A program made the translations under genes and the position numbers. The notes under the pieces are model-generated. The model saw only the letters and a list, made by a program, of their open reading frames with translations. It had not been told where the DNA came from and ran no database searches. Below are positions 1 to 11,978 of a DNA stretch of 64,000 bases, in pieces. This stretch comes from Aulostomus chinensis (Eukaryota; Chordata; Actinopteri; Syngnathiformes; Aulostomidae), in NCBI GenBank assembly GCA_037954235.1, contig JBBMOA010000002.1:20770509-20834508 (forward strand). The letters are read 5' to 3'. The stretch's first letter is position 1. Every line of letters begins with the position of its first letter.

Positions 1-1400
1 AACTCACCGCAAACCTGCAGTCCCATAGACTCCATAATATAAGGTACAGCAGGAGTGCAGTAACTTCCTAAATAATCAATACAAATCAAGGTAAGGCAAA
101 TGTCATGTGCAAATGGATACCATTTTAAAGAAAGGTGTGTTATGTTTTAGTATTTGGTGGCTGGAAATTTAAATGTTTAAAATTGCTAACATTGCTAATA
201 CTGAAAAGGTCAAATCAAGTCTTCATAAATATATGCAAAAAACAATGACATTAAAAGCATCTCCCTACAGAGCAGGTCTCGTCAGCCTAGTCTGGGACAT
301 TAGCTTACAATTTCAAAACGTGCTTTAAAAAATTATCATGAGCAAAAACTTTAGAATTCTCAGAGACTAAAAAGGAGTGGATCAGGAGATTTGATCCCAA
401 CGAATTTTCATGGGGAATATTTTTTTCAAGCCATCAAGTGTATTTGATTGTACGTACCAGAAGACTGACTGACGCACGGAACTTTGTCGTTGAATGGAGG
501 AAGCTGCAAAGAGATAAATTAGAATTAAAAATGATTATTTCATTTTTGGGGGTGGGGGGGGGGGTGGGGGTGGGTGTGATTTCAATTCATGTGAGGGCTC
601 CAAAACTTTCATCCGGACCTCTATTCAGTCTCAATTTTCACAACAAGTCTGTCAAGGCAGTGAATCTTTCAGTGTCTGACAGACTGTGACAATGTTAAAT
701 GATTTAAGTATTTTCTAGAATCAAATCAATTGAATGAAGGGGAAAAACAGGAACTATTTTCAGATCTTTGTAGCACTGAACATTTTGACCATGGCTGTGC
801 AATCAAAAACACCAAAAGTTACAACATTAGTATATAATCTGAATAGGGCTAAATGCTTTGGAAAGAAATAATCTGAATTTGATTTTTCTGATTGACATCG
901 CAATAGGATTTAGATTATTAGAAGAATTGCAAGTTATTTTTCAAATCTGAATAGAACCACAACGGTGACATTCTTGGAGCTTTCCGTAGCAAACAGAGAC
1001 ATTTTCTCAAGTGTGCTTCACGGATATATAGGCTGATACCTGCGGCACTACGATACTTCATTTGGAATGGTATTCTACCTTTATAAAAGATATGTTGAAT
1101 ATTGAGGATGTGAAATGGAAAAACCTCGAACATGAAAACACACAGAAAGGACACAACTACAATAAAACAAAAATAACAGGTATAATGGAGCAATGGATAT
1201 CTGTCAAAAATGATCAGTGAATGACAACACCATTTTAGAACCACACGTCGGAGGAACTGCTGACCAGTAGAGGCCACCGTTTCACCCTAACAATTGTCAC
1301 TTGGCAAACTAGAGATTGGTCACAGTAAAAATGGCACAACATTCTTGTCCAGGCATGTTAGAATATAAGATGATGAATAGATTGTAATCCAAATCCTTAC
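1..1400 (-). other. usp10: usp10 intron 2 (partial)
   Basis: Non-coding sequence downstream of usp10 exon 2. It holds a G-rich run near 549-573. I see no sequence resembling the next human exon (LPPY...). A splice-like frame at 8-67 does not match USP10. Confidence 0.7.
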
Positions 1401-1469
1401 CTCAACATAACATCGTGGAGTCACAAAAAACTGATTGATCTCATCAGGGCTGAATTCCCCGAAGATGTA
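1401..1469 (-). CDS. usp10: usp10 coding exon 2 (G3BP-binding motif)
   Basis: 69 nt, 23 codons, phase 0 at both ends. The acceptor is tttttcacctcccttag and the donor gtaagg. It encodes the FGEF short linear motif and the SPDE.NQFFVTPR block typical of USP10. Confidence 0.9.
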
Positions 1470-4400
1470 CTAAGGGAGGTGAAAAAAAACTACGTTAGTT
1501 TGCATGAAAAAAAATGCAGTTTCAAGTATTTATGATATGGTGCATGAATCATTAAAACTTTGTCAATGTCCGTCCATTTTCTTCAGCCTATCCTGTTAAG
1601 GGGGGGACTGGAGCCTATCCCAGCAGCTTTCGGGTGTGAGGCGGGGTTCACCCTTGACAGGTCACCAGTCCATCACAAGGCCAACAGATAGAGACACTCT
1701 CACACTCAGTCACACCGACGGTCAATTTAGAGTATCAATCAGCCTCGTCCCCTCTTGATGTCTTTGGACTGTGGGAGGAAGCTGGAGTACCAGAGAGAAC
1801 CCACACAGGGAGAACATGCAGACTCCGCACGGAAAGATCCTGAGCCAGGACTCGAACCCAGAACCTTCTTGCTGTGAGGCGACAGTGCTGACCACTGCAC
1901 CACCGTGCCGCCAATTTTGTTAATTTCTTAAATTAAAAAAAAGGACTGCTGTACGCACTTGGAAACTAGATCTACACCTCTTAACTGAAAGATATTAAAA
2001 CCTCCATGTCATTGCATACATCAAGGTACAAGGGCTATTAATAGAGTAGTCAAGACTACAACGCTAGATTGTTAAGAGGTAACGCAACATCTCTAAGTGA
2101 TGAGTCATGTAGTGTTATACATAAACCATGAGCAATAAAAGGACACAGATCCAGGCAGGAGTTCGTCTGCCAACTACTTCCTGGCCTTTTTATTATCTGG
2201 AAAGTGAGGCCAGGAATTCATCTCAAATTTATGAATAATAAGCATAAGATGATGGCAGGAATTTACATGAATACAGTTAGAGCTAAACTACAATAACGCC
2301 TGATAGTTTTACACCGCAGTAACCACTGGCCTTCGCTCGATTTTCCTGAGTTTACCAGGCCACTGATCTCATACATTATGGCTCTAAATGTATTTCGCCC
2401 AACAGGTCAAGCAACAAAATCGCATCCAATTGATGGAGCTAACTGGTTCACTTAAAGGAAATTCAATCATTGACTTGATTGCACTCCTGAGGATTAAAAA
2501 CTCCAAAACATCTGGAGTATTTTTCAACAATGTTCTTTTATTTTTCTCATTCATTACATATCATTGTTATTGTAAAATTACTCTTCATCTCTAGTTTTGC
2601 CCCACCCCTCACAGCTAGACAATCAAACCATACAGTCCTACCACAGGGTCCACATGTGCAGGAGAAAACACAAAGCAACTGTGAAAAGGTGAAATGAACT
2701 CATTGGCCATGCCGTTAAATCCACTCAGTGAAATAAACAGTGGAACGTGAAAGGGGAGGCACACAGAAAAGAAAGTGCAACTCAAGCATATGTAACTCTT
2801 TGCAAACGAGGCCCCTCGCGAGGGCCCACATTGCTGAAATTGCACTACAAGCGACAAACAGCCAACTATAATCCAACGGCTTCAGGATGGCTAATACAAT
2901 CACAACAGAATGAATGTCCCTTTGCCTCTTTCTGCAGGCGTGCCACACGTACCACACTAAGCTTCCTTTGCTGTTCATTTGGAATGGGGATTACAACAAA
3001 TTGGCGATCTGTATGATTTCAACACAGTTTAGTGACGACACACACCCACAACCACACACAGTAGAAATATAGGGAAAGCCTTCCATGACACCTAGAGCAG
3101 GGATAAGCTCATACCACAGCGACTGTAAATGTGAGGGTAACTTCCCTCCTGTGATGAAGCCAGAGCTCACACATTACAGCTTTGAGAGGAGTCGGGCGAT
3201 ACGGCCCTGGAGGCCAGTGGATTGGTTTTCAGAGCAATACAGATTACATTTAGTCAAGGAGGCCAATGGCTGACAATTGAGCCTGGTACTCAGTTGAAGA
3301 CAATTGACTTGTTTGGTGCCAAAATTTACAACAATGTGCCCTTAAACGAAGGTGGTCAATGAATTTTGTAAAACAAACAAAAATACAAAATAAATCAAAT
3401 GACTTCCAACCTGACGAGAATCAGAATTTCATTTCAAAAGGCAAAATTCCTGCATGGAAGGGATTTTGTCGGCAAATGACCCATGATCACATCTAAACGT
3501 GACAGACCCCACATGCAAGAAAACAAGATTTTCCATTGTGAATTGTATTGTCGATGCGAACAGCTGCACATGGAAGAAGTTAAATTGACTGAGAGGAGGG
3601 TTTTTGCAGTAATTACCTGGGAGTTATGTGTGATAGAGGCCAGCAGAGAGTGGAGGTTGTGTCAGAGGAACACTTGTCTACTGAGGGAAACTGTCACCAT
3701 ATCTCTACTGGTAGTTTCCTGTCGCTGCCTTACGTGCATCAACAAATGCCCAGACCTTCTTTAAGCTTTTGAAAATATCAAATGTGATGGACAGAGAAGA
3801 GAACTTGTAAATCCGCCACAAATATTTCAGAAGTTAACCAGATAATTCCTTTCATTTATTCTTTTCATCACCATAAGAAACTGCTGTAAGGCAGGTTTTG
3901 TAGCTCCCACTAGTATAGTACAGCCCCGAATCAAGCCATCTCCCTATTCCACAGTAAGCACCACTGTAATGGTTCTCTAACTTGGAGTTCAGAGTTATTA
4001 TAGGACAACTTGGCTGAGCATGAAAATGCAGCAGAGACACTACAAATAAGGTCAGACTAGCTCTCAAACCTCTGGAGCATGCTCATGCCAGCATACTGGT
4101 GTGACGTAGTAGGGATACAATGACACAATACTCATCAATCATGAGGTACAAACCAGAGTGACAGGATGTGGGCAGCAGGGGTGGGCTATTTATTAATGGA
4201 TCGATCAGAATGACTGACCTTTATTTTAAATACTCTAGTAACCATTTGGCTTTGAGGGAATTGCTATTAAATTATCTTTTGCAACCTCGTTATACTGGGA
4301 ATGCAAAGAAAACAATTAGTGCTTTCTAAGTGGAAAGGATGAACCCCTTTCTGCTGTTCCACTGAGTCATTCCCCACTGACTTCTTTCTCTGGGTAGCTC

Positions 4401-7400
4401 CCTCTCGTATACAGCAGGCACACCTAGTGCAAGCTCACGTAAGATTAACACAAAAGTTACACTATGAACTTTGAAAAATCCAGCTGTAGTTTGCAGTGTT
4501 CAAGCTTTTCCTCATCCACTACCATCAATAGGGCGATAAGATTGGAATTTTTAAAAATGAGGTCCACAGTTTCCTTTTTTAGAACGGAGATATGATTCCA
4601 ATGATAATGTACAGCATCGTTTAGCGCATTTGGCTGACACTACAGATGCACCTACGGTATTTTCTTGGTTGATTCCAATCTTTGTTAGAGTGACTTGCCA
4701 ACAGCGATTTTCTACCTAAGAACTATACTTGTCAGAATAAAAAAACTGAAATCTACTTTTCTTTGATTAAAAACTTTCATTTTCATAATTACAGAAATGT
4801 CACTCTTTGCAGTTTCCAACCGAATTGCATTAGTTTGCTTTATCTTTTAACAACCAAAAAAATGCAAAAATAAAAAAAATTAAGTGCTCTCCTAGTAAAA
4901 AGAGGAACAGGTAGAGTTGTAATGAAAGAGACTTGCTGTATATCCAGCTGTCCCTGACATATATATTTTACTTATTAAACAAAAGCAGTTGAATGCAGCA
5001 GCCAATGGAGGATAGGAGAGGCTTTCCCTTTGTTGGCTTGCTCAAATTGGAGTCTAAAGTGTCCAATTAGGTTTGTTGTGTTTTTTAGAGTTTATTTTTT
5101 GGCTTTGCATGTTTTACAAATTGCAAGTTTCATGCCCTCGTCACAGTAAACACTGACCCCAAATTTTCACTGGGCACGGCTGTGCCGCCAATCACATCCG
5201 TCCTCCACACACTGGTCAATTTCTAGCTGCCCGTCGGCTTTGTTAATTTGCTCAAATTTTGCCGATGTGGTCGCTGTCTCTTGATGGAGAGGACATTGCC
5301 ACAATAAATGTGATGGTGCCTGACTAACAAACAAGGACACAAATGTGACAACTTTACTCAACTAACCACCCACCACCAATATGGGATTGCTCCCTCCTCG
5401 TGGGTTCCAATCAGACTTGGTGCTGGTTCACTTTTGCAACACAAATCACACAAGTTAAAAACTTAAGTCACTTTTAAATAGGAGGCTTCAATTTGAAGAT
5501 TACAGAAGAAAAACAAGTCTTTCAGCTAAGAAAACATAAAACTTGACTCATCTCTCCATAAAGGTTTTGTTTTCTTGGCAGCTTCCCCCAGCACGATTAC
5601 ACGCCACTAGACCTGTGCACTCTTCGATATCCAGGTTGGACACTGCAGCAGGACCTATGGACTGAACTGAACGCTGGGGCCAATTTGGGGCCAACTGAGG
5701 CAAATATATGGCTTGTCATTGAGTGTTTGAAAGCAGGTAATGTCCCAAAGGAAAATGTTGTCATTCAACAGGTGTGAACAGATCAGCTCTGAACTTAAGG
5801 TCACTGAAAAGTCACACTTCTTAGTCCAGCTACACCAAAACTTACACTCTAAGCAATTTTTTTAAATTGAATTTTTGCTGATAGCTTCCTCAGATTTACC
5901 TGCCACACAGAAATTTTACCCTGCTTTTTCACTTCATGCATCTCAAGTTCATCTCCATCTCTGCGGATTGTCTCTCCAGTAATGCTGCCTTCTGATGGTG
6001 CCCCCTGAGCATCAGATGCGCATCACAATTTTTGACAGTGCTCACAATCTTATTTTTGTGAGACTGACATTATATGGTTGGAATACCCCCCCCCCCCCCC
6101 CCCCCCAAAACCAGGTTGTGATTTCTCAAAGCAATCCCTTTTCAAAATGGCGAAAATGGCCAGTTTACCTATTCAAGACAATGGAATAAAGTAATGCTGC
6201 CTTCTGGTGTTGCCCCCTGAGCATCAGATGCGCATGACAATTTTTGACAGTGCTCACAATCGCATCTTTGTGAGATTGACATTATATGGTTGGAATACAC
6301 CCAAGGCCAGACATAATGAAGGGAATCATAAGTATAGGCAGGTCACACTGCGACAAAGTTTAAGTTGTTGAGATATTGTTACTATCCACGGCTACACTCC
6401 TAGAACGGTTCATTAAAACGGGGAAGGAAACATGCTTAGGTTTCGAATAAAACGTTTAAAACTACCCATTTTGCTCACTTACAATCAAGTTGCTCCTAAT
6501 AAGTATTTGATGTGACTAAAAGAGGAAAACTTAAGAGGACTTGGGATCACAATCCTTCAAGAGTTATTTGTTTGTGACACTGTGTGTTGTTTGTGTAGGG
6601 AATTACTAGAGAATGACTGTCCTACTGAAAGAGTTCTGCTTTGACAGAAAACAACAGACATAACAAAAATAAGGACGACATTAATAGCTGCAAGTTGCAG
6701 AAACACCACATAGCTGAAATAGTTTGCTGGGTGACACATTCCATCACTGCAGTGAAAACGGCCAGCGAGGCTTCTACTGGAACTCTTCCATGAGTGCTTT
6801 TTTTTTGTTTTTTTGTTTTGTTTTAATCTCTGGAGAGGAGCTCCTTGACAGGCAGACGTCAGTGTACATGCACTAGAGGGAAACTCGCTGTTTACTCTGC
6901 CTTATTAGCTGGAGGAAAAAAAAACATTCAGGGTGACTGATTCGCAGTCTGGATATACTCGCATTTTGATACCGTTTTTGGAGCAGTGCAACAAATAGAG
7001 TTTTTTTTCTCCAAATATCGATATTAGCAAATGCGTCTTTCCTCTGCTCATGAAGGGAAGTTTCAATTGATACATGGAAAAAGAAATGTTTCACAGCGCA
7101 CAGGCCAAGCCGGACAGAATTAAATACACAGGTTTTCACTAACTCTGACCTTAGTAACTACGGTTTAAGACCAATAAAAAAATTCAACCTAAAATTTAAA
7201 ATCCAATTCTACAGTTAAAGATTATCTATCCTAAGAACTAATTTCTCCTTGAGTGTGTGGAGCGCTCTGTCGATCTCTCACACTGCATCTTTTACGGTGA
7301 CAAAACAGAACACAGTTGCCAACTTTTTCCTGTCATCAAAATATAAACACAAAACTAAACGTTTGTATTTAGTCATCTGTTGCAGCAATTGCACAGACAC

Positions 7401-9969
7401 CAGGAAGCCCTGTCTGTAGAGGATTTTTTTCAGCCTGTGCGGACAAAAGGATTCAAAATGTCCAACAAAGTGGCTGGTTGGAAGTCATGCCAACATCAGA
7501 ACCTGAAATTTTACCAACAAGTGGGACATTTAACCTCTGAGTGTGATGCTGCAATTAGGTGCAATGATAACTGAAATTGCATCCGCAAACAAAAAGATTC
7601 ATATTTATAACATCAAATTGACCATAACTTACAGAACAAGCTGCTAAAGTCACGGGTAACCACTATTTTTTTTCAACAATCATACCTAATACTACAAAAT
7701 GTGTGAGGGAGAGCGATTTACCAAGGTTTTCGATTTATATGAATGTAATAATATAAGTTCTGTAAATTCAATTCAGAGACCTCAGAATAATCAATTTCAC
7801 CACATTTGTTTTCCGTTTTTCCTTGGAAGTCCCACCCAAACAAAACCACCTGCAGGACACACTCCTCTGGAGTTTGTTGAAAGGCCCCCTCCTGGTCAGT
7901 ATTTACATTTTCACTGTCTTCCATCATAGCTGCCCCTATTACCTATTGCGGCAGCACGATTTGTGACGTCACACGAGAATCTGGCACTGATTTGTTGCGT
8001 AGCCTACCTAGAACAGAGCGCAGCTAAAAAAAAAAAAAAAAAAGAGTAGATTATTGCCTAATCTTGGGCAGCGGGCATATTTGCATTGTTGCACAGTATC
8101 TATGGTCACATTGCTCAACTGGGGGACAAAACTGTAACATTCTACACTGAGCTTTCAGGGAACTGAAAAATGTTACAATGTTGGCAACTAGCCAAAAACA
8201 TTTGGTTGCAAAAGCTTCAAACTGATGGTCTTGTATATACATTTTAAAACTGTATTGATAGTGGTTGTATGTGATTATACAACAACAATTCAACAAAGTA
8301 ACTACAGGGCTTTTTTTTTTTTAAGCTTACTGTCACCCTTGTCACACACACTTAGACAAATAAACAGGCTGAGGATGCTTAGGTGCCACTATTAGGTTGC
8401 ATGTAGCACCAACTGACTGCCTGCAACTCCTGAAGTTGTAGCTTGACGGTGCTGTCAGATTAGCTGTTGCGATACAAAACAGAAATGGGAAATGCTCACA
8501 CAATTAGTGAATAGGCTGGTTTAGTAAGCATATCTCAATTATCCTGTTTTGCCATGTTTATAATACCAATATAATTCCTGTTTCCACCTGTATCTCTGTC
8601 CTTGTGTTGCTTTTCCTAATTTTCAGACCTATGTTCCTTCCCAAGTTCAACGGAAGCTTGCCTCATGTTTCTCTGAGTTTCTGACACAAACAAGGGTTTT
8701 ATTTTGGATTGGCTATTCTCACTTCCCCACTCATATCCGTTTGTAATTTGATTGTAAATGAATTGATCAGCAGCTCCCTCGCTTACTTTTATGCCCCCCC
8801 CCCCTTTTTTATTTGAAGGGCAGGAAAAAATGAGTGGGGAAAAAAAAACAAATCTAGGTACCTGAGAATACCGGGCAATTAGAATTTCATCACACAGTTT
8901 GGGTATGACGACGCCTGTACTCTCAGTTAGTTTATTTGTACGATATGGACTTCGCCTCGAGCCAAACGTTACCTCGATTAACTACGAGAAACTTCACACC
9001 TTGCATGTCTGTGCATGCATACGTTAGCTACACTTAAAAATGGGCCTTCCCACATGACAGTAAACTTCCTCAGATATTAACACCCACCATGCTAGCAAAG
9101 TCACACTCCGAGTCGAGCACAAGCTGGCGGTGTTTTTAAACATTCATCCCGCAGTCTCACTCTGTATTGTAATTTTTTTCTCCGTTTTCTCAATCTGAAG
9201 GTTCAACCAAGGCCCACATTGTCGCATAATTAGCTAACCAGCTAGCGAATGGACAGCAAGTATATAACCACACCACCTGTGCAAAGTGCTAACTAGCTTG
9301 CTAACGGATGAGTGAACGCCGCGAAGTTGTTTCATCGCGATTTATATCCGCTAAGAAACGGAACAAAGCATTAAAATTGTAACAGAACAGTAACCGTGCT
9401 CCCTCGCTGCCTAGAAATGTCAGTTTTCAGTTCAAACCACTTCTGAAAATAAGCAGCCGGAGAAGGCCTGTCGCCACACTGAGCAGGTGGGCCATGCATA
9501 CACGCAGCAGTTTTCTGTCACTTTGGTGTACTCTCAGAATTAACACATGACACTTGTGGGATTTCACGGTAAAGTGCCACAGACATCAGATGAATCTTGG
9601 TTTCATGTCATTTTAATGAACGCTGCTGTCATACAGTTAAAATCAGCGGTAAATATCGCCACTAGCTTATTTGAATGAAGGGACGTGGGGCCTGTAAGCT
9701 ACCATGCTGGTAGTGTTTCAATGAGGCTTAGTGGGGCATTAGCAAGCACTTTTCATTACTCACTATTTCAATGACACGAGTTACCACACAGCTCAAATGA
9801 CAACACCCATGCAACCAAACTACCCCCATAGAGTGCCACTTCATACGCTCAAAGTGTTGTAAAAGGTGAGAAGGTCGCAAGTCTGTGTGCTCACGGTGTG
9901 CAGGAGGAGTTGTTTTGCAGGCTAACATTAGCCAGCTAGCTTAGCTACCTGGTTGCTGTAAGAAGCCAT
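1401..9969 (-). CDS. usp10: usp10 5' end: ubiquitin carboxyl-terminal hydrolase 10 (partial)
   Basis: USP10 is a cytosolic deubiquitinase that binds G3BP and controls stress granules, p53 and ribosome turnover. Only the first 30 residues are visible. Exon 1 (9949-9969) encodes MASYSNQ and ends at CAG|gtagct. Exon 2 (1401-1469) encodes YIFGEFSPDEINQFFVTPRC followed by YVE, bounded by tag| and |gtaagg. The block matches the start of vertebrate USP10, including the short G3BP-binding motif (FGDF in mammals, FGEF here, residues 10-13). Both exons are phase 0, as in the human gene. The catalytic domain and the rest of the gene lie left of position 1. I chose the ATG at 9969 because it opens directly into the seven-residue exon that splices in frame to exon 2. 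Identification rests on 30 residues, but they are distinctive. Confidence 0.88.
1568..1912 (-). mobile_element. tRNA-derived SINE, copy 1
   Basis: Read on the minus strand, it starts with a GCGGCACGGTGGTGCAGTGG head, carries a Pol III B box (GGTTCGAGTCC) and ends in a GAAAATGGACGGAC tail. Imperfect flanking repeats, aactttgtcaat (1556-1567) and aattttgttaat (1913-1924), look like a decayed 12-bp target-site duplication. It is about 80-90% similar by eye to the copies at 31.5 kb and 38.4 kb. Moved by LINE machinery (inference). Confidence 0.85.
5978..6297. repeat. Direct duplication, 108-bp copies with 212-bp offset
   Basis: Two copies (5978-6085 and 6190-6297) share agtaatgctgccttctg through gacattatatggttggaata with few differences. 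A poly-C run and about 85 bp of unique DNA lie between them. No gene overlaps. Confidence 0.9.
6086..6106. repeat. C homopolymer
   Basis: About 21 consecutive C bases at the end of the first copy of the 108-bp duplication. Confidence 0.9.
9949..9969 (-). CDS. usp10: usp10 coding exon 1
   Basis: Seven codons, ATG to CAG, followed by a gtagct donor at 9948-9943. The ATG lies inside the CpG-rich promoter and 5' UTR region. Too short to be recognised alone; supported by the in-frame join to exon 2. Confidence 0.82.
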
Positions 9970-10350
9970 GCTCCCGGTGAGATTTTCTCTCCTCCGCTGA
10001 CAAGATGAAAACTCTCCCGGGAAGGTGTTGTAGCTTTGTAATGACAGTCACGACTGATGTCCTACTTCGATGTCATGGTCATTTTCCCAATATTGTCCTG
10101 GCATTCGTAGGTTTTGATCCGTGCAATGCATCAGCACTTCATGTTGCTCGCCTTGCCGTCACCGCCATTTCTATCTAACATCTTCCTCGCTTACTAGCCA
10201 GGCCAGCGCGCGGTCGGATGTAGGGGGAGCGTGAGCTCAAAGAATAGCGACAGACACTTCCGGTGATGGTTTGCACTGGGACTTCAAAATGAAAGCCCCC
10301 GCATACAGTCTGGTAATTCCTACCAACGGCAGGCGCCATACCTGACTGTC
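9970..10350 (-). promoter_or_regulatory. usp10: usp10 TATA-less promoter and 5' UTR
   Basis: CpG-dense DNA directly upstream of the usp10 ATG. On the minus strand it has a consensus ETS site (CACCGGAAGT, 10256-10265) and a YY1-like AAATGGCGG (10162-10170), the usual pair in housekeeping promoters with the YY1 site near or below the start site. There is no TATA box. A start site around 10.15-10.25 kb is inferred. Confidence 0.6.
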
Positions 10351-11178
10351 TCAAATCTCCGATTTATCGGAACTATATACTTACGAAGCAAATAATACTC
10401 AGGTCATTGAACAACTGTCAATATCAATTTCAATATGGTCTGCTGTAATTGTCAAATCCCGGGAAGACAAATGACTGTTCACCAACTGTGTGATCCATTA
10501 ATTCATAACTGGATTGACTTTTAGGAGGTAAAATTTAGCTCATTTATCTCCACCATGAATTGTTGTTCTAAACATTGATATGAAACTTGAATTAATCAAT
10601 TTTACAGGATTAAAACTGTGTGCGTGTGTGTGTACAGTAAAGAACTGAGAGAACTTATTTTATGCATTATTTCATTAATGTAAGATCACAAATCTATTTC
10701 TATACATAGAAGCCAGAATATGAGGGTTAAATTGAGGACCTTGTCAAGTCCTGTCGCACCAACACTCAGTTACCTGGAGACATTTGTTTCCTCTTGTATC
10801 CAAGTCGTATCAGGAATTAGAGAATCCATTTAAAAACAAAAACAGCTATGGGAATCTGCCAACAATATTGCAGATCAGGCGTTAATGCTTACTGTCTGAA
10901 AAACTATTGTTAAATTTTTCAAGTACGTTTATTTTGAAATGCGGCTATGAATCGCCGGTACTACTTACGGAATGTGCTGCGCCTTTACTCAACTCGAAGC
11001 GTGACCGCGTGCGCTGTCTTACGTCCGGTCTGGGCATGAATCGCAAAATTTTGGAAGTTGGAGCGCGACTGAAATAATCGATTTCTCACAAACTTTATTG
11101 TTTTAACAGAATCTTTGTGACGTTTGTTTTCATCGTGCCTGGTTCAAATCAAACCAAAGTGAACGAAATGTATTTGTC

Positions 11179-11218
<40 letters not shown>

Positions 11219-11757
11219 AATTCAGTGTGGCATACACACGTTCTACAATAAATACATCTCACTCTATCATCAAAAAATGAAACATTTCCACCAATCTCGC
11301 AATCAGTGGGCGTGGCCTAACACAGGTGACTCGTTCTCAAAGGAAGTACGGGGAAGGTGGTGTGTTTTTACGCGTAAAGAGTGAAGGAAACGCTTTTCGG
11401 CATTTGTGTTCATACACCAAAGGTAGGAGACAACGACGGCGTGTATGTTGGATTATTCAGGAGTATTTTCACCCTTAAGCCTCTTCAGAAATCTTAAACT
11501 GAGACATAAACAAAACCAGCGAAGCTACACTGTGGACTTCATGAAAGACTTTATGTTAACTCATGAAAAGTCAGTTGGATTAGGGCCGGTTTGTGTTGTT
11601 CACAGGTGCGACTGGATCTCATAGGTGCTCCGTGTCCACGAATGAATCTCAGTCGTCTCTACTTTAATATGAAGCTTCATTAAATGATCCTTCCTGTTGC
11701 TCCACTGTCACACAAAATCCCATTTTGTTTCTGATTGTCTTTTGCGGCTGGAGTAAG
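10351..11757. promoter_or_regulatory. Divergent intergenic region and marveld3 5' flank
   Basis: Lies between the divergent usp10 and marveld3 genes. It has a short CpG-rich patch (about 10950-11045), an (AT)n tract (11181-11209) and a second CpG-containing patch near 11340-11450. A possible donor, CCAAAG|gtagga, ends at 11422, so marveld3 may have a non-coding first exon; this is a weak guess. No TATA box is clearly placed. Confidence 0.4.
11181..11209. repeat. (AT)n microsatellite
   Basis: About 14 AT units followed by an interrupted tatatata stretch, upstream of marveld3. Confidence 0.9.
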
Positions 11758-11978
11758 ATGCCTGACAGAGGAGGACACCAGGACAGAAGTGATGTGTATG
11801 CAGAGGACAAGAGCAGGGAGCACCGCAGGTATCATGGCAGAGATGGGAACCGAAAGCCCCGAGACACAGACCAGAGCATCTCTGCTGCTGACAGGAGGCC
11901 CAAACAAACCAGACAGAGGGACATGACAAGTGACAAAGGGCCACCTGCTTACAGGGGCCATCAAGGACCCTCAGCCCT
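11758..11978 (+). CDS. marveld3: marveld3 exon 1
   Basis: Starts MPDRGGHQDRSD; basic and acidic low-complexity cytosolic head. Ends in phase 2 at CCCT|gtaagg. The frame would stop after about one codon if unspliced, which supports this donor. Confidence 0.87.

Larger units (their letters stand above)
1470..9948 (-). other. usp10: usp10 intron 1
   Basis: An 8.5-kb intron between the seven-residue first coding exon and exon 2. It contains a reverse SINE copy (about 1568-1915), a duplicated 108-bp segment (5978-6297), a C homopolymer (6086-6106) and an A homopolymer (about 8026-8043). No other exon was recognised in it. Confidence 0.75.

Noticed and set aside
8..67. Possible third usp10 exon (tttag|GAAG ... 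GCG|gtgagt on the minus strand)
   Set aside because: Splice-like ends exist, but none of the three frames resembles the known USP10 continuation (LPPY...).
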